The notes below the pieces were generated by a model. It was not told the origin of the DNA and did not search any database. It worked only from the letters and a program-made list of their open reading frames with translations. From assembly GCF_014466955.1 (NCBI RefSeq), contig NZ_AP023396.1:7688001-7752000 (forward strand): a DNA stretch of 64,000 bases. Reading direction: 5' to 3'. The stretch is from Nocardia wallacei (lineage in GTDB: Bacteria > Actinomycetota > Actinomycetes > Mycobacteriales > Mycobacteriaceae). This document shows positions 8,676-16,475 of the stretch, piece by piece; position 1 is the stretch's first letter, and each line of letters opens with the position of its first letter. Made by a program: the position numbers and the translations under genes.

Positions 8676-8685
8676 TATCGGGAAT

Positions 8686-9225
8686 GTGTTCACCTTCGTC
8701 AGTGGCAACGCGGCCCTCGACTTCGCCGGTACGGTCGCCGCCCGGACCACCGACTATCGGGATCGGCTCGCCACACCGGCGGCTCTGGCCCGCTGGCTGA
8801 TCGCGGCAGACCTGCTCGACGCGGTCCCCGAGTGCGACGAGACCGCCCTGCGTCGCGCCGTGGCGGTGCGCGAGGCCGTCTACCGCCTGGCCCTGGCCGC
8901 AATCCGCGGCGAGCCGTCCGGCGAATCCGACCGCGCACTCGTCAACGACACCGCAGCCGGGCAGCTGCCACTGGTCACGCTGCTGTCCGACCACACCGTG
9001 CGCCGCACCGGCGGTGTGGACGCGGCCCTCGCGGCGGTGGCACGCTCGGCCGTCGAACTCCTCGGCGGCCCCGACCGCGAGCGAATCAAGCAGTGCGGCC
9101 GCGACAATTGCACGCGCCTGTATGTCGATACCTCGCGCGGCGGCACGCGGCGCTGGTGCGACATGGCCCGCTGCGGCAATCGCGCGAAAAGCGCCGCCTT
9201 CCGCGCCCGGCACGGCGGGTCGTAG
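8686..9225 (+). CDS. ABATE/CGNR zinc-finger transcriptional regulator
   Basis: A 179-residue regulator. The N-terminal ABATE domain begins FTFVSGNAALDFAGT, the usual opening of this family, and the C-terminal CGNR zinc finger reads QCGRDNCTRLYVD ... RRWCDMARCGNRAKSAAFR with four cysteines and the eponymous CGNR. Start: the GTG at 8686 fits the family N-terminus and a leaderless transcript from TACTAT at 8673-8678; the in-frame GTG at 8668 lies inside an operator and has no clear ribosome site. It probably represses itself and the divergent DMT exporter through the two GTAACC-N9-GGTTAC repeats. Confidence 0.87.
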   Translation: MFTFVSGNAALDFAGTVAARTTDYRDRLATPAALARWLIAADLLDAVPECDETALRRAVAVREAVYRLALAAIRGEPSGESDRALVNDTAAGQLPLVTLLSDHTVRRTGGVDAALAAVARSAVELLGGPDRERIKQCGRDNCTRLYVDTSRGGTRRWCDMARCGNRAKSAAFRARHGGS

Positions 9226-9261
9226 CGCATCCTCCGCCCGGGCATCGGGTGCGAGCGGGTG

Positions 9262-10650
9262 TCAGCGGAATACCGAAACCAGCTCGCCGCGTGGGTAATT
9301 GGGCACCGGTGCGGGTTCGCGACGGCGACCGCGCGGCTCGGCCCACACGAACACGAAGAAGAACACCACGAGCAGCAACGCCCGGCCCCATACGCCGAAC
9401 TGCACGACATGCTTTTCGATGTCGGCGGGCTCGCCCGACCCCAGGGCATAGAAGTAGCGGAAGACCCCTACCCCGATCGCGGCGTCGGCGAGCAGGTACC
9501 CGCCCACCGCCGTCCACGGCACCCGCAGCAGCACCAGGAACGGAATCAGCCACAGCGTGTACTGCGGAGAATGCACCTTGTGGAACAGCAGGAAGCCACA
9601 CAGCATCGCGCCGCTCACCCCGACCCACGGGAACGCCGCGCCCGCGCTGTAGCGTTTCCAGCCCAGCCACACCGCCAGCAGGAACGACACCAGCACCAGC
9701 ACCGGCGACGCCGCCGACACCACCTCCTGGAACGACTCCTCACCGCCCGGAGCCTCGCCGAACAGCGGTCGCAATCCCCAGTACCAGATGGAATTGGTGG
9801 TGATGTCCGCCTGCCGCAGTTGCTGGAAGGTGATCGAGGCGCGCCAGCCCTCGTAACCGGCCAGGGCGAAGGGCAGATTGATCACGACCACCGTGGCCGC
9901 CGCCGCGCCTGCCACCGCGAGCGCGCCGCGCACGTCGTAACCGCGGGGCCCGTCCTCCGCCCGCTGTTCGCCGCCGCGTCCGTCGCCGCGGGTGAGCACG
10001 TAGATCAGCAGCGGCAGCACGAAGATGCCCGGATACAGCTTCAGACAGAACCCGACGCCCAGCAGCACGGCGGCCGCGATCGCCCGGGCCCGCAACGAAT
10101 ATCGAGTCAACGCGGTGACCACATATATCGCCGCCACCGACGTCCACACGACCGGCAACTCCCAGTTGTGGAAAGCGTAGAGCAGCAGCGGCGGTCCGAC
10201 CGCCCACAACAGCGCGGCCGGACCGGACAGCCTGCCCAGCATCCACGCCGTCAGCAGCGCGAACGGGGCCAGCAGCAGCGCCGAGTGCAGCAGGAATACG
10301 GCATCGTCGGTGGCACCCGCCGCACCGAGCCACATCAGCAGTCCACTGAGTACCGGGTATTCCACCGCCCCGCCGGTCAGCGTGCCGTCCGGGGTGATGC
10401 CGCCGCTGACATAGGGAAAGACGTGCTCGTTGATGCTGCGGCCGAGCCACAGGAATTGGATGTCGGAGTAGCAGACCTCGGCGTCCTTGATCTTGTCGAA
10501 CACCTCGCTGCGGCCGTCGGCGTCGAACGGGCCGACCGCGCAGCGCGCCTTGTTGAAGTAGGCGAACACCAGCATCACCCCGCACAGCAGCGTCGCTGCG
10601 ACGGCGGCGGCCCGGCCTCCCGGGCGCGCGGTATCCGCTCGGTTCGACAT
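9262..10650 (-). CDS. GT87/DUF2029 polytopic glycosyltransferase-like membrane protein
   Basis: A 462-residue membrane protein with about eleven hydrophobic segments and the same loop signatures as the protein at 3635-5359 (AEVCYSDI, FPYVSGG, EYPVLSGL; later HSPQYTLWLIPF). These point to a GT-C fold enzyme using a polyprenyl-phosphate sugar, probably for an envelope lipoglycan. The ATG at 10648-10650 is chosen over an upstream extension whose sequence looks non-coding. It faces away from the rpsF operon. No ribosome site stands out. Acceptor and donor are unknown. Confidence 0.78.
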   Translation of the reverse strand: MSNRADTARPGGRAAAVAATLLCGVMLVFAYFNKARCAVGPFDADGRSEVFDKIKDAEVCYSDIQFLWLGRSINEHVFPYVSGGITPDGTLTGGAVEYPVLSGLLMWLGAAGATDDAVFLLHSALLLAPFALLTAWMLGRLSGPAALLWAVGPPLLLYAFHNWELPVVWTSVAAIYVVTALTRYSLRARAIAAAVLLGVGFCLKLYPGIFVLPLLIYVLTRGDGRGGEQRAEDGPRGYDVRGALAVAGAAAATVVVINLPFALAGYEGWRASITFQQLRQADITTNSIWYWGLRPLFGEAPGGEESFQEVVSAASPVLVLVSFLLAVWLGWKRYSAGAAFPWVGVSGAMLCGFLLFHKVHSPQYTLWLIPFLVLLRVPWTAVGGYLLADAAIGVGVFRYFYALGSGEPADIEKHVVQFGVWGRALLLVVFFFVFVWAEPRGRRREPAPVPNYPRGELVSVFR

Positions 10651-10772
10651 GAGGACCACGATATGTGGATCACCCCGCGCGCGTCCGCATTCCTTTTCGG
10701 ACCGAGATCGATTTCGCCGGTGCACACCAGCTCATGTAGCCTTGGCGGGTTGCTGACGCGACGACCCTCCTG

Positions 10773-10791
10773 CCCACGGAACGTCCGTGGG
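10773..10791 (+). promoter_or_regulatory. rpsF leader hairpin, candidate S6:S18 autoregulatory structure
   Basis: CCCACGGA-ACG-TCCGTGGG forms an 8-bp stem in the untranslated leader of the rpsF operon, followed by CCGTCC and then the AGGAGGT ribosome site at 10807-10813. In many bacteria the S6:S18 complex binds a leader stem with an exposed CCG to repress this operon. Assignment here rests on place and the CCG element only. Confidence 0.4.
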
Positions 10792-10824
10792 CCGTCCTTA
10801 GTCCACAGGAGGTGATGGGTTCCC

Positions 10825-11115
10825 GTGCGTCAATACGAAGTGATGGTCATTCTCGATCCCAGTCTGGACGAGCGCACCGTCGGTCCGAACCTGGACAAGA
10901 TGCTCAGTGTGATCTCGCAGCAGGGTGGCAAGGTCGACAAGGTCGACATCTGGGGCCGCCGCCGGCTCGCCTACGAGATCGCCAAGCAGAGCGAAGGCAT
11001 CTACGCGGTCGTCGATCTCACCGCCGAGCCCGACACGGTGAGCGAGCTCGATCGCCAGCTGGGGCTGAACGAAACGGTGTTGCGCACCAAGGTGCTGCGC
11101 AACAACAAGAAGTAA
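10825..11115 (+). CDS. rpsF: 30S ribosomal protein S6
   Basis: A 96-residue S6 protein: [15 protein letters not shown] at the N-terminus, GRRRLAYEI in the middle and [11 protein letters not shown] at the end. It binds S18 on the platform of the small subunit. The GTG start has AGGAGGT eleven bases upstream, a long spacing that may reflect leader folding. It is first in the rpsF-ssb-rpsR-rplI operon. Confidence 0.97.
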   Translation: MRQYEVMVILDPSLDERTVGPNLDKMLSVISQQGGKVDKVDIWGRRRLAYEIAKQSEGIYAVVDLTAEPDTVSELDRQLGLNETVLRTKVLRNNKK

Positions 11116-11220
11116 CCCCGCTCGCAGAGCGAACCGCGCTCGTGGTCGTCGGTGCCTGTCTCTAGGCTCTAGCGCAACAGACGAGTGCACGGCGGACTGC
11201 ACCGAAGAGCAGGAGGAACC

Positions 11221-11766
11221 ATGGCTGGCGACACGGTCATCACCGTCATCGGAAATTTGACGGCCGACCCGGAACTTCGATTCACGCCCGCGGGCGCCGC
11301 GGTAGCCAATTTCACCGTGGCATCGACTCCCCGCGTGTTCGACCGTAATACCAACGAGTGGAAAGACGGCGAGGCGCTTTTCCTGCGCTGCAACATCTGG
11401 CGTGAGGCCGCGGAGAATGTCGCCGAGAGCCTGACCCGGGGCTCGCGCGTGATCGTGAGCGGACGGCTCAAGCAGCGCTCCTTCGAAACCCGCGAGGGCG
11501 AGAAGCGCACGGTCGTCGAGCTCGAGGTCGACGAGATCGGTCCCTCCCTGCGCTACGCGACCGCGAAGGTCAACAAGACCTCGCGCGGTGGTGGTGGCGG
11601 CGGCTTCGGTGGCGGCTCCGGCGGTGGCGGGGGCTACAACAGCGGCGCCAACGGTGGCGGTCGCGGCGGGCAGCAGCAAGGCGCCGCCGGCGACGACCCG
11701 TGGGGCAGCGCTCCCGCGGCCGGCTCCTTCGGAGGCGGCGCAATGGACGACGAACCGCCGTTCTAG
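11221..11766 (+). CDS. ssb: Single-stranded DNA-binding protein
   Basis: A 181-residue SSB protecting single strands in replication and repair. The OB fold covers about residues 1-110 ([56 protein letters not shown]). A Gly-rich linker follows, and the acidic tip DDEPPF that recruits partner proteins is intact. AGGAGG lies six bases before the ATG. It sits between rpsF and rpsR, the usual place. Confidence 0.97.
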   Translation: MAGDTVITVIGNLTADPELRFTPAGAAVANFTVASTPRVFDRNTNEWKDGEALFLRCNIWREAAENVAESLTRGSRVIVSGRLKQRSFETREGEKRTVVELEVDEIGPSLRYATAKVNKTSRGGGGGGFGGGSGGGGGYNSGANGGGRGGQQQGAAGDDPWGSAPAAGSFGGGAMDDEPPF

Positions 11767-11818
11767 AACGGCTTTCATCGGGGCCCACGGGCTCCCAGGC
11801 ATGACGGAGTAGAAAACA

Positions 11819-12070
11819 ATGGCCAAAGCACCGGCGCGCGAAAAGGTGCTGAAGAAGAAGGCGTGTGCCTTCTGCAAGGAAGCGAAGAGCGGCACCGTCC
11901 AGATCGATTACAAGGACACGGCAATGCTGCGGAAGTTCGTGAGCGATCGCGGCAAGATCCGGGCCCGCCGCGTCACCGGCAACTGCGTGCAGCACCAGCG
12001 CGATGTCGCCGTCGCGGTGAAGAACAGCCGCGAGGTGGCGCTGCTGCCGTACGTGTCCACGGCTCGCTGA
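11819..12070 (+). CDS. rpsR: 30S ribosomal protein S18, cysteine-containing (C+) form
   Basis: An 83-residue S18 with KACAFCKE near residue 15 and [13 protein letters not shown] near residue 51. The CxxC and the later Cys/His mark the zinc-binding C+ paralogue, equivalent to mycobacterial RpsR1, which is used when zinc is sufficient; a C- paralogue would be expected elsewhere in the genome. It binds S6 on the 30S platform. The ATG follows ssb by 52 bp within the operon. Confidence 0.97.
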   Translation: MAKAPAREKVLKKKACAFCKEAKSGTVQIDYKDTAMLRKFVSDRGKIRARRVTGNCVQHQRDVAVAVKNSREVALLPYVSTAR

Positions 12071-12087
12071 GAGGGAGGCACACGACG

Positions 12088-12543
12088 ATGAAGCTGATTC
12101 TGACTGCCGATGTGGACAACCTCGGTGCGCCCGGCGACACCGTGGAGGTCAAGGACGGTTACGGCCGCAACTTCCTGCTGCCCCGCGGCCTGGCCATCCC
12201 GGCCACCCGTGGTGCGCAGAAGCAGGTCGAGGGCATCCGCCGGGCGCAGGACGCCCGCCGCGTGCGCGATCTCGACCACGCCAACGAGCTGAAGCAGGCC
12301 ATCGAGGGCCTGCAGTCGGTGAAGCTGTCGGTGAAGACCGCCGGCACCGGCAAGCTGTTCGGCTCGGTCACCCCGTCCGACGTCGCGGGGGCCATCAAGG
12401 CCGCCGGCGGCCCGGTCGTGGACAAGCGCAGCATCGAGCTGCCGAAGGCCCACATCAAGAGCACCGGCAAGCACGGTGTCGTGGTGCACCTGCACCCGGA
12501 TGTCGCGGCCAAGTTCGACCTGCTGGTCGACGCCGCCGAGTAA
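12088..12543 (+). CDS. rplI: 50S ribosomal protein L9
   Basis: A 151-residue L9 with the N-terminal domain ([33 protein letters not shown]), the long connecting helix and the C-terminal domain ([16 protein letters not shown]). It projects from the L1 side of the large subunit and helps maintain reading frame. GAGGGAGG lies nine bases before the ATG. It is the last gene of the operon and is followed at once by a strong terminator. Confidence 0.97.
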   Translation: MKLILTADVDNLGAPGDTVEVKDGYGRNFLLPRGLAIPATRGAQKQVEGIRRAQDARRVRDLDHANELKQAIEGLQSVKLSVKTAGTGKLFGSVTPSDVAGAIKAAGGPVVDKRSIELPKAHIKSTGKHGVVVHLHPDVAAKFDLLVDAAE

Positions 12544-12559
12544 TAGCGTCACCGTGTGA

Positions 12560-12594
12560 GACCACCTCCGCGCCCGATCGGTGCGGAGGTGGTC
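12560..12594 (+). terminator. Strong terminator of the rpsF-rplI operon
   Basis: A perfect 12-bp stem (GACCACCTCCGC / GCGGAGGTGGTC) with an 11-nt loop, starting 16 bp after the rplI stop and followed by a short T-containing tail. It separates the ribosomal operon from dnaB. Confidence 0.9.
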
Positions 12595-13205
12595 TTCCGC
12601 TGCGCGCGGATACTGGTTGCTATTTGTTAGCCATTCTCGAGGCGCGCCCGGCGGGGTACGGTCGGCACATATTCCGTATCGCTTTAACCCCAGTTCGGGA
12701 TGGTTTGGGGAAAACTCCGCAAACCGACCATTCGCAATGTGATCCACGCCATAACCGGATAGATCACTGTTAACCCAACACGCCCGGCCGTTCATCTCGA
12801 CCGACACGCCGATGCACCGTTGATCCACAAGTGCACAGGCGATCCAAACCGTTGCTACCTGGGAGATATCGGATCATCGCGCGCATTTTCCCCAGGTAAT
12901 ACACATGGCCTGCACAACAGCGGGTGAACAGTCCCCAGTTTGTCCACAGGTGGGTGCACAGGTCGGTTTGGTAGTCCACAGTTCGGTCCCTTAGGTTCTT
13001 CCCGGTGTCGTGATCCCACGCCCGGACGCCGCGATTTCGCGAGCCGTGCGGCACGCCCCATCGGTTTGCTGAGTCGCCTTTGCGAACTGCGGCGACCCCG
13101 GCGGAGTCGCGGTGCGGCAATCCGAACGTGTCGGTGCCCGGGCGTAGAAAGAGGGCTCGATACTCTCGGTGCCGCGAGCGTGATGAGAGAGGACGGTCGA
13201 GTCGG
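12595..13205. promoter_or_regulatory. dnaB upstream region with DnaA-box-like sites
   Basis: A 611-bp gene-free stretch. Between 12735 and 12980 it carries same-strand matches to the actinobacterial DnaA box TTGTCCACA: exact at 12940-12948, one mismatch (TAGTCCACA) at 12972-12980, and two weaker ones (TGATCCACA at 12821-12829; TGATCCACG near 12740). The rest should contain the dnaB promoter; I see no other gene or repeat. Confidence 0.5.
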
Positions 13206-14585
13206 GTGGCAGTCGTCGATGATCGCGGGCACTCGGAGTACTCCGACTCGCCAGGGGAGGATTTCGGCCGGCAGCCACCCCACGACATGGCGGCCGAGCA
13301 GTCGGTGCTCGGCGGCATGCTGTTGTCCAAGGACGCCATCGCCGACGTGGTCGAGGTGGTGCGCCCCGGCGATTTCTACCGTCCCGCCCACCAGGCCGTC
13401 TACGATGCGATTCTCGACCTGTACGGCCGTGGCGAGCCCGCCGACCCGGTCACCGTGGCCGCCTCGCTGGACCGCCGCGGCGAACTCAAGCGCATCGGCG
13501 GCGCGCCCTATCTGGTCACCCTCACCCAGACCGTCCCCACCGCCGCCAACGCCTCCTACTACGCCGAGATCGTGGCGGAGAAGGCGATTCTGCGCCGCCT
13601 GGTGGAGGCGGGCACCCGCATCGTCCAGTACGGCTACGCCGGTTCCGACGGCCAGGACGTCGCCGAGGTGGTGGACCGCGCCCAGGCCGAGATCTACGAG
13701 GTTACCGAACGCCGCTCCAGCGAGGACTACATGCCGCTGGAGGAACTGCTCCAGCCCACGATGGACGAGATCGACTCCATCGCCAGCCGCGGCGGCATGT
13801 CCCTCGGTGTCCCCACCGGCTTCACCGAACTCGACGAGGTGACCAACGGTCTCCACCCCGGCCAGATGATCATCGTCGCCGCCCGCCCCGGCGTCGGAAA
13901 ATCCACGCTGGGAATGGATTTCATGCGGAGTGCTTCGGTGAAGCACGGGCTGGCGAGTGTGATCTTCTCGCTGGAGATGAGCCGGACCGAGATCGTCATG
14001 CGGTTGTTGTCGGCGGAGGCGCGAATCAAGCTCGGGGATATGCGTTCCGGGCGGATGAGTGACGACGACTGGACCCGGTTGGCGCGCAGGATGAGTGAGA
14101 TCAGCGAGGCGCCGCTGTTCGTGGACGATTCGCCGAATATGACCATGATGGAGATCCGCGCCAAGGCGCGGCGGCTCAAGCAGCGCCACGATTTACGCCT
14201 GGTCGTGGTCGACTACCTCCAGCTGATGACATCCGGCAAGAAGGTCGAGTCGCGCCAGCAGGAAGTCTCCGAATTCTCCCGGAGCCTCAAACTCCTGGCC
14301 AAGGAACTCGAGGTCCCCGTCGTAGCGATCTCCCAGCTGAACCGCGGCCCCGAACAACGAACCGACAAGCGCCCCATGGTCTCCGACCTGCGCGAGTCGG
14401 GCAGCCTGGAACAAGATGCGGACATGGTCATCCTGCTGCACCGCCCCGACGCCTTCGAACGGGACGATCCACGAGGTGGTGAGGCGGACCTGATCCTCGG
14501 CAAGCATCGAAACGGGCCCACCGCCACCATCACCGTGGCACACCAGCTGCACCTCAGCCGTTTTGTCGATATGGCGCGGGGTTAG
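13206..14585 (+). CDS. dnaB: Replicative DNA helicase DnaB (intein-free)
   Basis: A 459-residue hexameric 5'-3' helicase that opens the replication fork. The N-terminal domain has PHDMAAEQSVLGGMLLSKDA and GDFYRPAHQAVYDAI; the RecA-like motor has Walker A ARPGVGKSTLGMDF, SLEMSR, VVVDYLQLM (Walker B) and the arginine-finger region QLNRGPEQRTDKRP. The GTG at 13206 gives VAVVDD, matching the mycobacterial N-terminus. M. tuberculosis DnaB is interrupted by an intein; none is present here. Its stop abuts the stop of the convergent Rieske gene with no spacer. Confidence 0.97.
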   Translation: MAVVDDRGHSEYSDSPGEDFGRQPPHDMAAEQSVLGGMLLSKDAIADVVEVVRPGDFYRPAHQAVYDAILDLYGRGEPADPVTVAASLDRRGELKRIGGAPYLVTLTQTVPTAANASYYAEIVAEKAILRRLVEAGTRIVQYGYAGSDGQDVAEVVDRAQAEIYEVTERRSSEDYMPLEELLQPTMDEIDSIASRGGMSLGVPTGFTELDEVTNGLHPGQMIIVAARPGVGKSTLGMDFMRSASVKHGLASVIFSLEMSRTEIVMRLLSAEARIKLGDMRSGRMSDDDWTRLARRMSEISEAPLFVDDSPNMTMMEIRAKARRLKQRHDLRLVVVDYLQLMTSGKKVESRQQEVSEFSRSLKLLAKELEVPVVAISQLNRGPEQRTDKRPMVSDLRESGSLEQDADMVILLHRPDAFERDDPRGGEADLILGKHRNGPTATITVAHQLHLSRFVDMARG

Positions 14586-15752
14586 CTAGTTCCCGAGGAA
14601 CGCCGGCCGCAGTGTGTTCCATACTTGTCGTTGGAAGGCGTGGATGACCCCTTCGGGGCCGCTCATGAGTGGGCCGGGCTCGTAGTAGCCGGACTCGAGA
14701 CCCCGCTGCACCTGTTCCATGACCTCGATATCCTCGGCGACTCCCCGGCCGAACAGTAGGCCGTTCATTTCCGTGACCGGCTCGGTGGGCAGCTCGGGCC
14801 GCAGGTACGCGCTGCCGACGGCCCGGGTGGTACCGGGACCGGTGGGTTCGAGGCGAAGGATGCGCTCGCCGACGTACCCGCTGACTATGAGCGTGTTGGG
14901 CCAGAGGGTGTACTGGGCGTATCCGTACCGGCTACCGGCCTTGCCGTCGGGGAATTCGGCCTGCCACTGCTCCGAGAGGTATTGGCCGACGACCATTCCG
15001 AATTTTCCCGTCGGGTTGAGTTCGTAGTCGAAATCGGCACCGGTGACCGCGCAGATCGTGTGTGGGTGGATCGTCGGGCAGTGGTAGCACTCATTGGCGT
15101 TGTCCATGACGAGCTTCCAGTTCGCACGGACCACGGTATGGCTTTGGGCGTCGGCCGGTATCCGGGTCAGGTTGCTGCCGGGGTCGGCGAAGGGGAAGTC
15201 GTAACCGGCTCGCCGCATCATCTGGGGCATATCGCCGAGTTGGTCGAGCAGCGACTCCTGCGGTTCGAGGCAGACGAAGACGATACCGCCGAAAGTGTCC
15301 ACCGCAATCGGCCGCAGGCCCAACGTGTCCGCGGGCGGCAGATCGCCCTGGGTGCGATGCGGTATCCCTTTCAGCGAGCCGTCCAGCGAATAGGTCCAGC
15401 CGTGGTAGGCGCAGTGCAGGCTGCGGCAGTTGCCACTGCCCGTGGCGACCACATTGGCTCGGTGCCTGCACACATTGACGAACGCCCGCAGCGTGTCGTC
15501 CCGGGCGCGCAGCACCACCACCGGTACGGCCGCGACCTCGGTTGTCAGATAGTCGCCCGGGTCGCGCAGCTCGCCCAGTGTTGCGACGGCCTGCCAGGCG
15601 CGGCCGAGCAGCAGCCGCTGTTCCAGCCGGAACAGCGCCGGGTCGTGGTAGAAGGCGGCGGGCAGGGCGCGCCGGTCGCCGAGCAATCGGTCGACTTCTT
15701 CCGGATCGATCGAACCGATTCCCGCGGCGAGTTGCTGCACTGTGGCCGACAT
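14586..15752 (-). CDS. Rieske non-heme iron ring-hydroxylating oxygenase, alpha subunit (GbcA/choline monooxygenase-like)
   Basis: A 388-residue oxygenase. The Rieske [2Fe-2S] motif is CRH ... CAYH around residues 81-103, and the mononuclear iron site includes NECYHCPTIHP near 205. The YHCxxxH arrangement and length resemble GbcA and plant choline monooxygenase, which attack quaternary ammonium compounds, but aromatic substrates cannot be excluded. No reductase gene is adjacent, so it must use one encoded elsewhere. The ATG at 15750-15752 has GGAG five bases upstream. A divergent TetR regulator probably controls it. Confidence 0.87.
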   Translation of the reverse strand: MSATVQQLAAGIGSIDPEEVDRLLGDRRALPAAFYHDPALFRLEQRLLLGRAWQAVATLGELRDPGDYLTTEVAAVPVVVLRARDDTLRAFVNVCRHRANVVATGSGNCRSLHCAYHGWTYSLDGSLKGIPHRTQGDLPPADTLGLRPIAVDTFGGIVFVCLEPQESLLDQLGDMPQMMRRAGYDFPFADPGSNLTRIPADAQSHTVVRANWKLVMDNANECYHCPTIHPHTICAVTGADFDYELNPTGKFGMVVGQYLSEQWQAEFPDGKAGSRYGYAQYTLWPNTLIVSGYVGERILRLEPTGPGTTRAVGSAYLRPELPTEPVTEMNGLLFGRGVAEDIEVMEQVQRGLESGYYEPGPLMSGPEGVIHAFQRQVWNTLRPAFLGN

Positions 15753-15820
15753 GATGACTCCGTTCCCTTGCGTACGCGCCGTGCGGGCGTGCCCGGCTGT
15801 CCGCCACGATAAGAAGAAAA

Positions 15821-15838
15821 TGAGGCACATATGTCTCA
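15821..15838. promoter_or_regulatory. Candidate TetR operator (TGAGGCACATATGTCTCA)
   Basis: An imperfect dyad with a perfect ACATATGT core, in the only AT-rich part of the 128-bp region between the divergent Rieske and TetR genes. Position and symmetry suit a TetR dimer. Confidence 0.35.
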
Positions 15839-15880
15839 CTTCCTGAGCGGACGAAGCGCAGGGGCCGCTAGCCTCGATGC

Positions 15881-16459
15881 GTGCGCGTGGACGCAGCGGG
15901 CAACCGCGAACGGATCATCGAGGCCTATCGACAGCTGGTCACCCCCGCGAATCCGGACCCGAGGATGGACGACGTCGCGACGACGGCCGGGATCGCGCGC
16001 GGCACGCTGTACCGGCACTTCAGAGACCGGGACACACTGCGCCAGGCTGTGCATGTCCGCGTGCTGGACGAGACGGAGCAGCTGATGCGCGATGCGTTCG
16101 ACCGGGCGGGCTCGGTCGAACACATCCTGTGCATCGTCGTTCGGGAAAGTTTCGGCCGGGTGCGGCTGTTGCAATTGCTCTCCAGCCACCAAGACTATTT
16201 CGATCGGCAGATCGCCCGCCGCTGGACCAGGTGGAAACGCCCGCTCATCGATCTGGTGCGCGCCGAGCAGCGCCGCGGTGGGCTGCGCGCCGACCTACCC
16301 GCTGATTGGCTCGTCGATACGCTGCTGTGGACCGTGTACGCCATCGCCATGAGCGACACACCACCGAGCCATCACGATCCGGCACCGAGCCATCGCGATC
16401 CGGCGGACGCGGCGCTTTCCCTGTTCTTCGCCGGCGCCCGGCCCGGTGCGGCGAGTTAG
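15881..16459 (+). CDS. TetR-family transcriptional regulator
   Basis: A 192-residue regulator with the TetR helix-turn-helix in the first 60 residues (DVATTAGIARGTLYRHFRDRDTL) and a divergent ligand-binding domain. A second in-frame GTG at 15887 is possible. Near the C-terminus a 21-bp unit is duplicated in tandem (16364-16405), giving PSHHDPA-PSHRDPA. It is divergent from the Rieske oxygenase, its likely target, and its stop lies 16 bp from the convergent MFS gene. Confidence 0.88.
   Translation: MRVDAAGNRERIIEAYRQLVTPANPDPRMDDVATTAGIARGTLYRHFRDRDTLRQAVHVRVLDETEQLMRDAFDRAGSVEHILCIVVRESFGRVRLLQLLSSHQDYFDRQIARRWTRWKRPLIDLVRAEQRRGGLRADLPADWLVDTLLWTVYAIAMSDTPPSHHDPAPSHRDPADAALSLFFAGARPGAAS
16364..16405 (+). 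repeat. 21-bp tandem duplication inside the TetR gene
   Basis: Two adjacent copies of a 21-bp unit differing at two positions. The duplication is in frame and adds seven residues to the C-terminal tail, so it is a recent slippage event without loss of frame. Confidence 0.8.
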
Positions 16460-16475
16460 TCGCCCGGGCGAGGCG

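Noticed and set aside
12855..14189. A long minus-strand frame across the dnaB promoter and gene
   Set aside because: Antisense shadow of dnaB without recognisable protein sequence.
13206..14585. Intein in dnaB, as in M. tuberculosis
   Set aside because: The helicase motifs are continuous in 459 residues; no intein block is present.
16460..16471. Palindrome TCGCCCGGGCGA between the TetR and MFS genes
   Set aside because: No loop and too short for a terminator; such GC palindromes are frequent by chance here.
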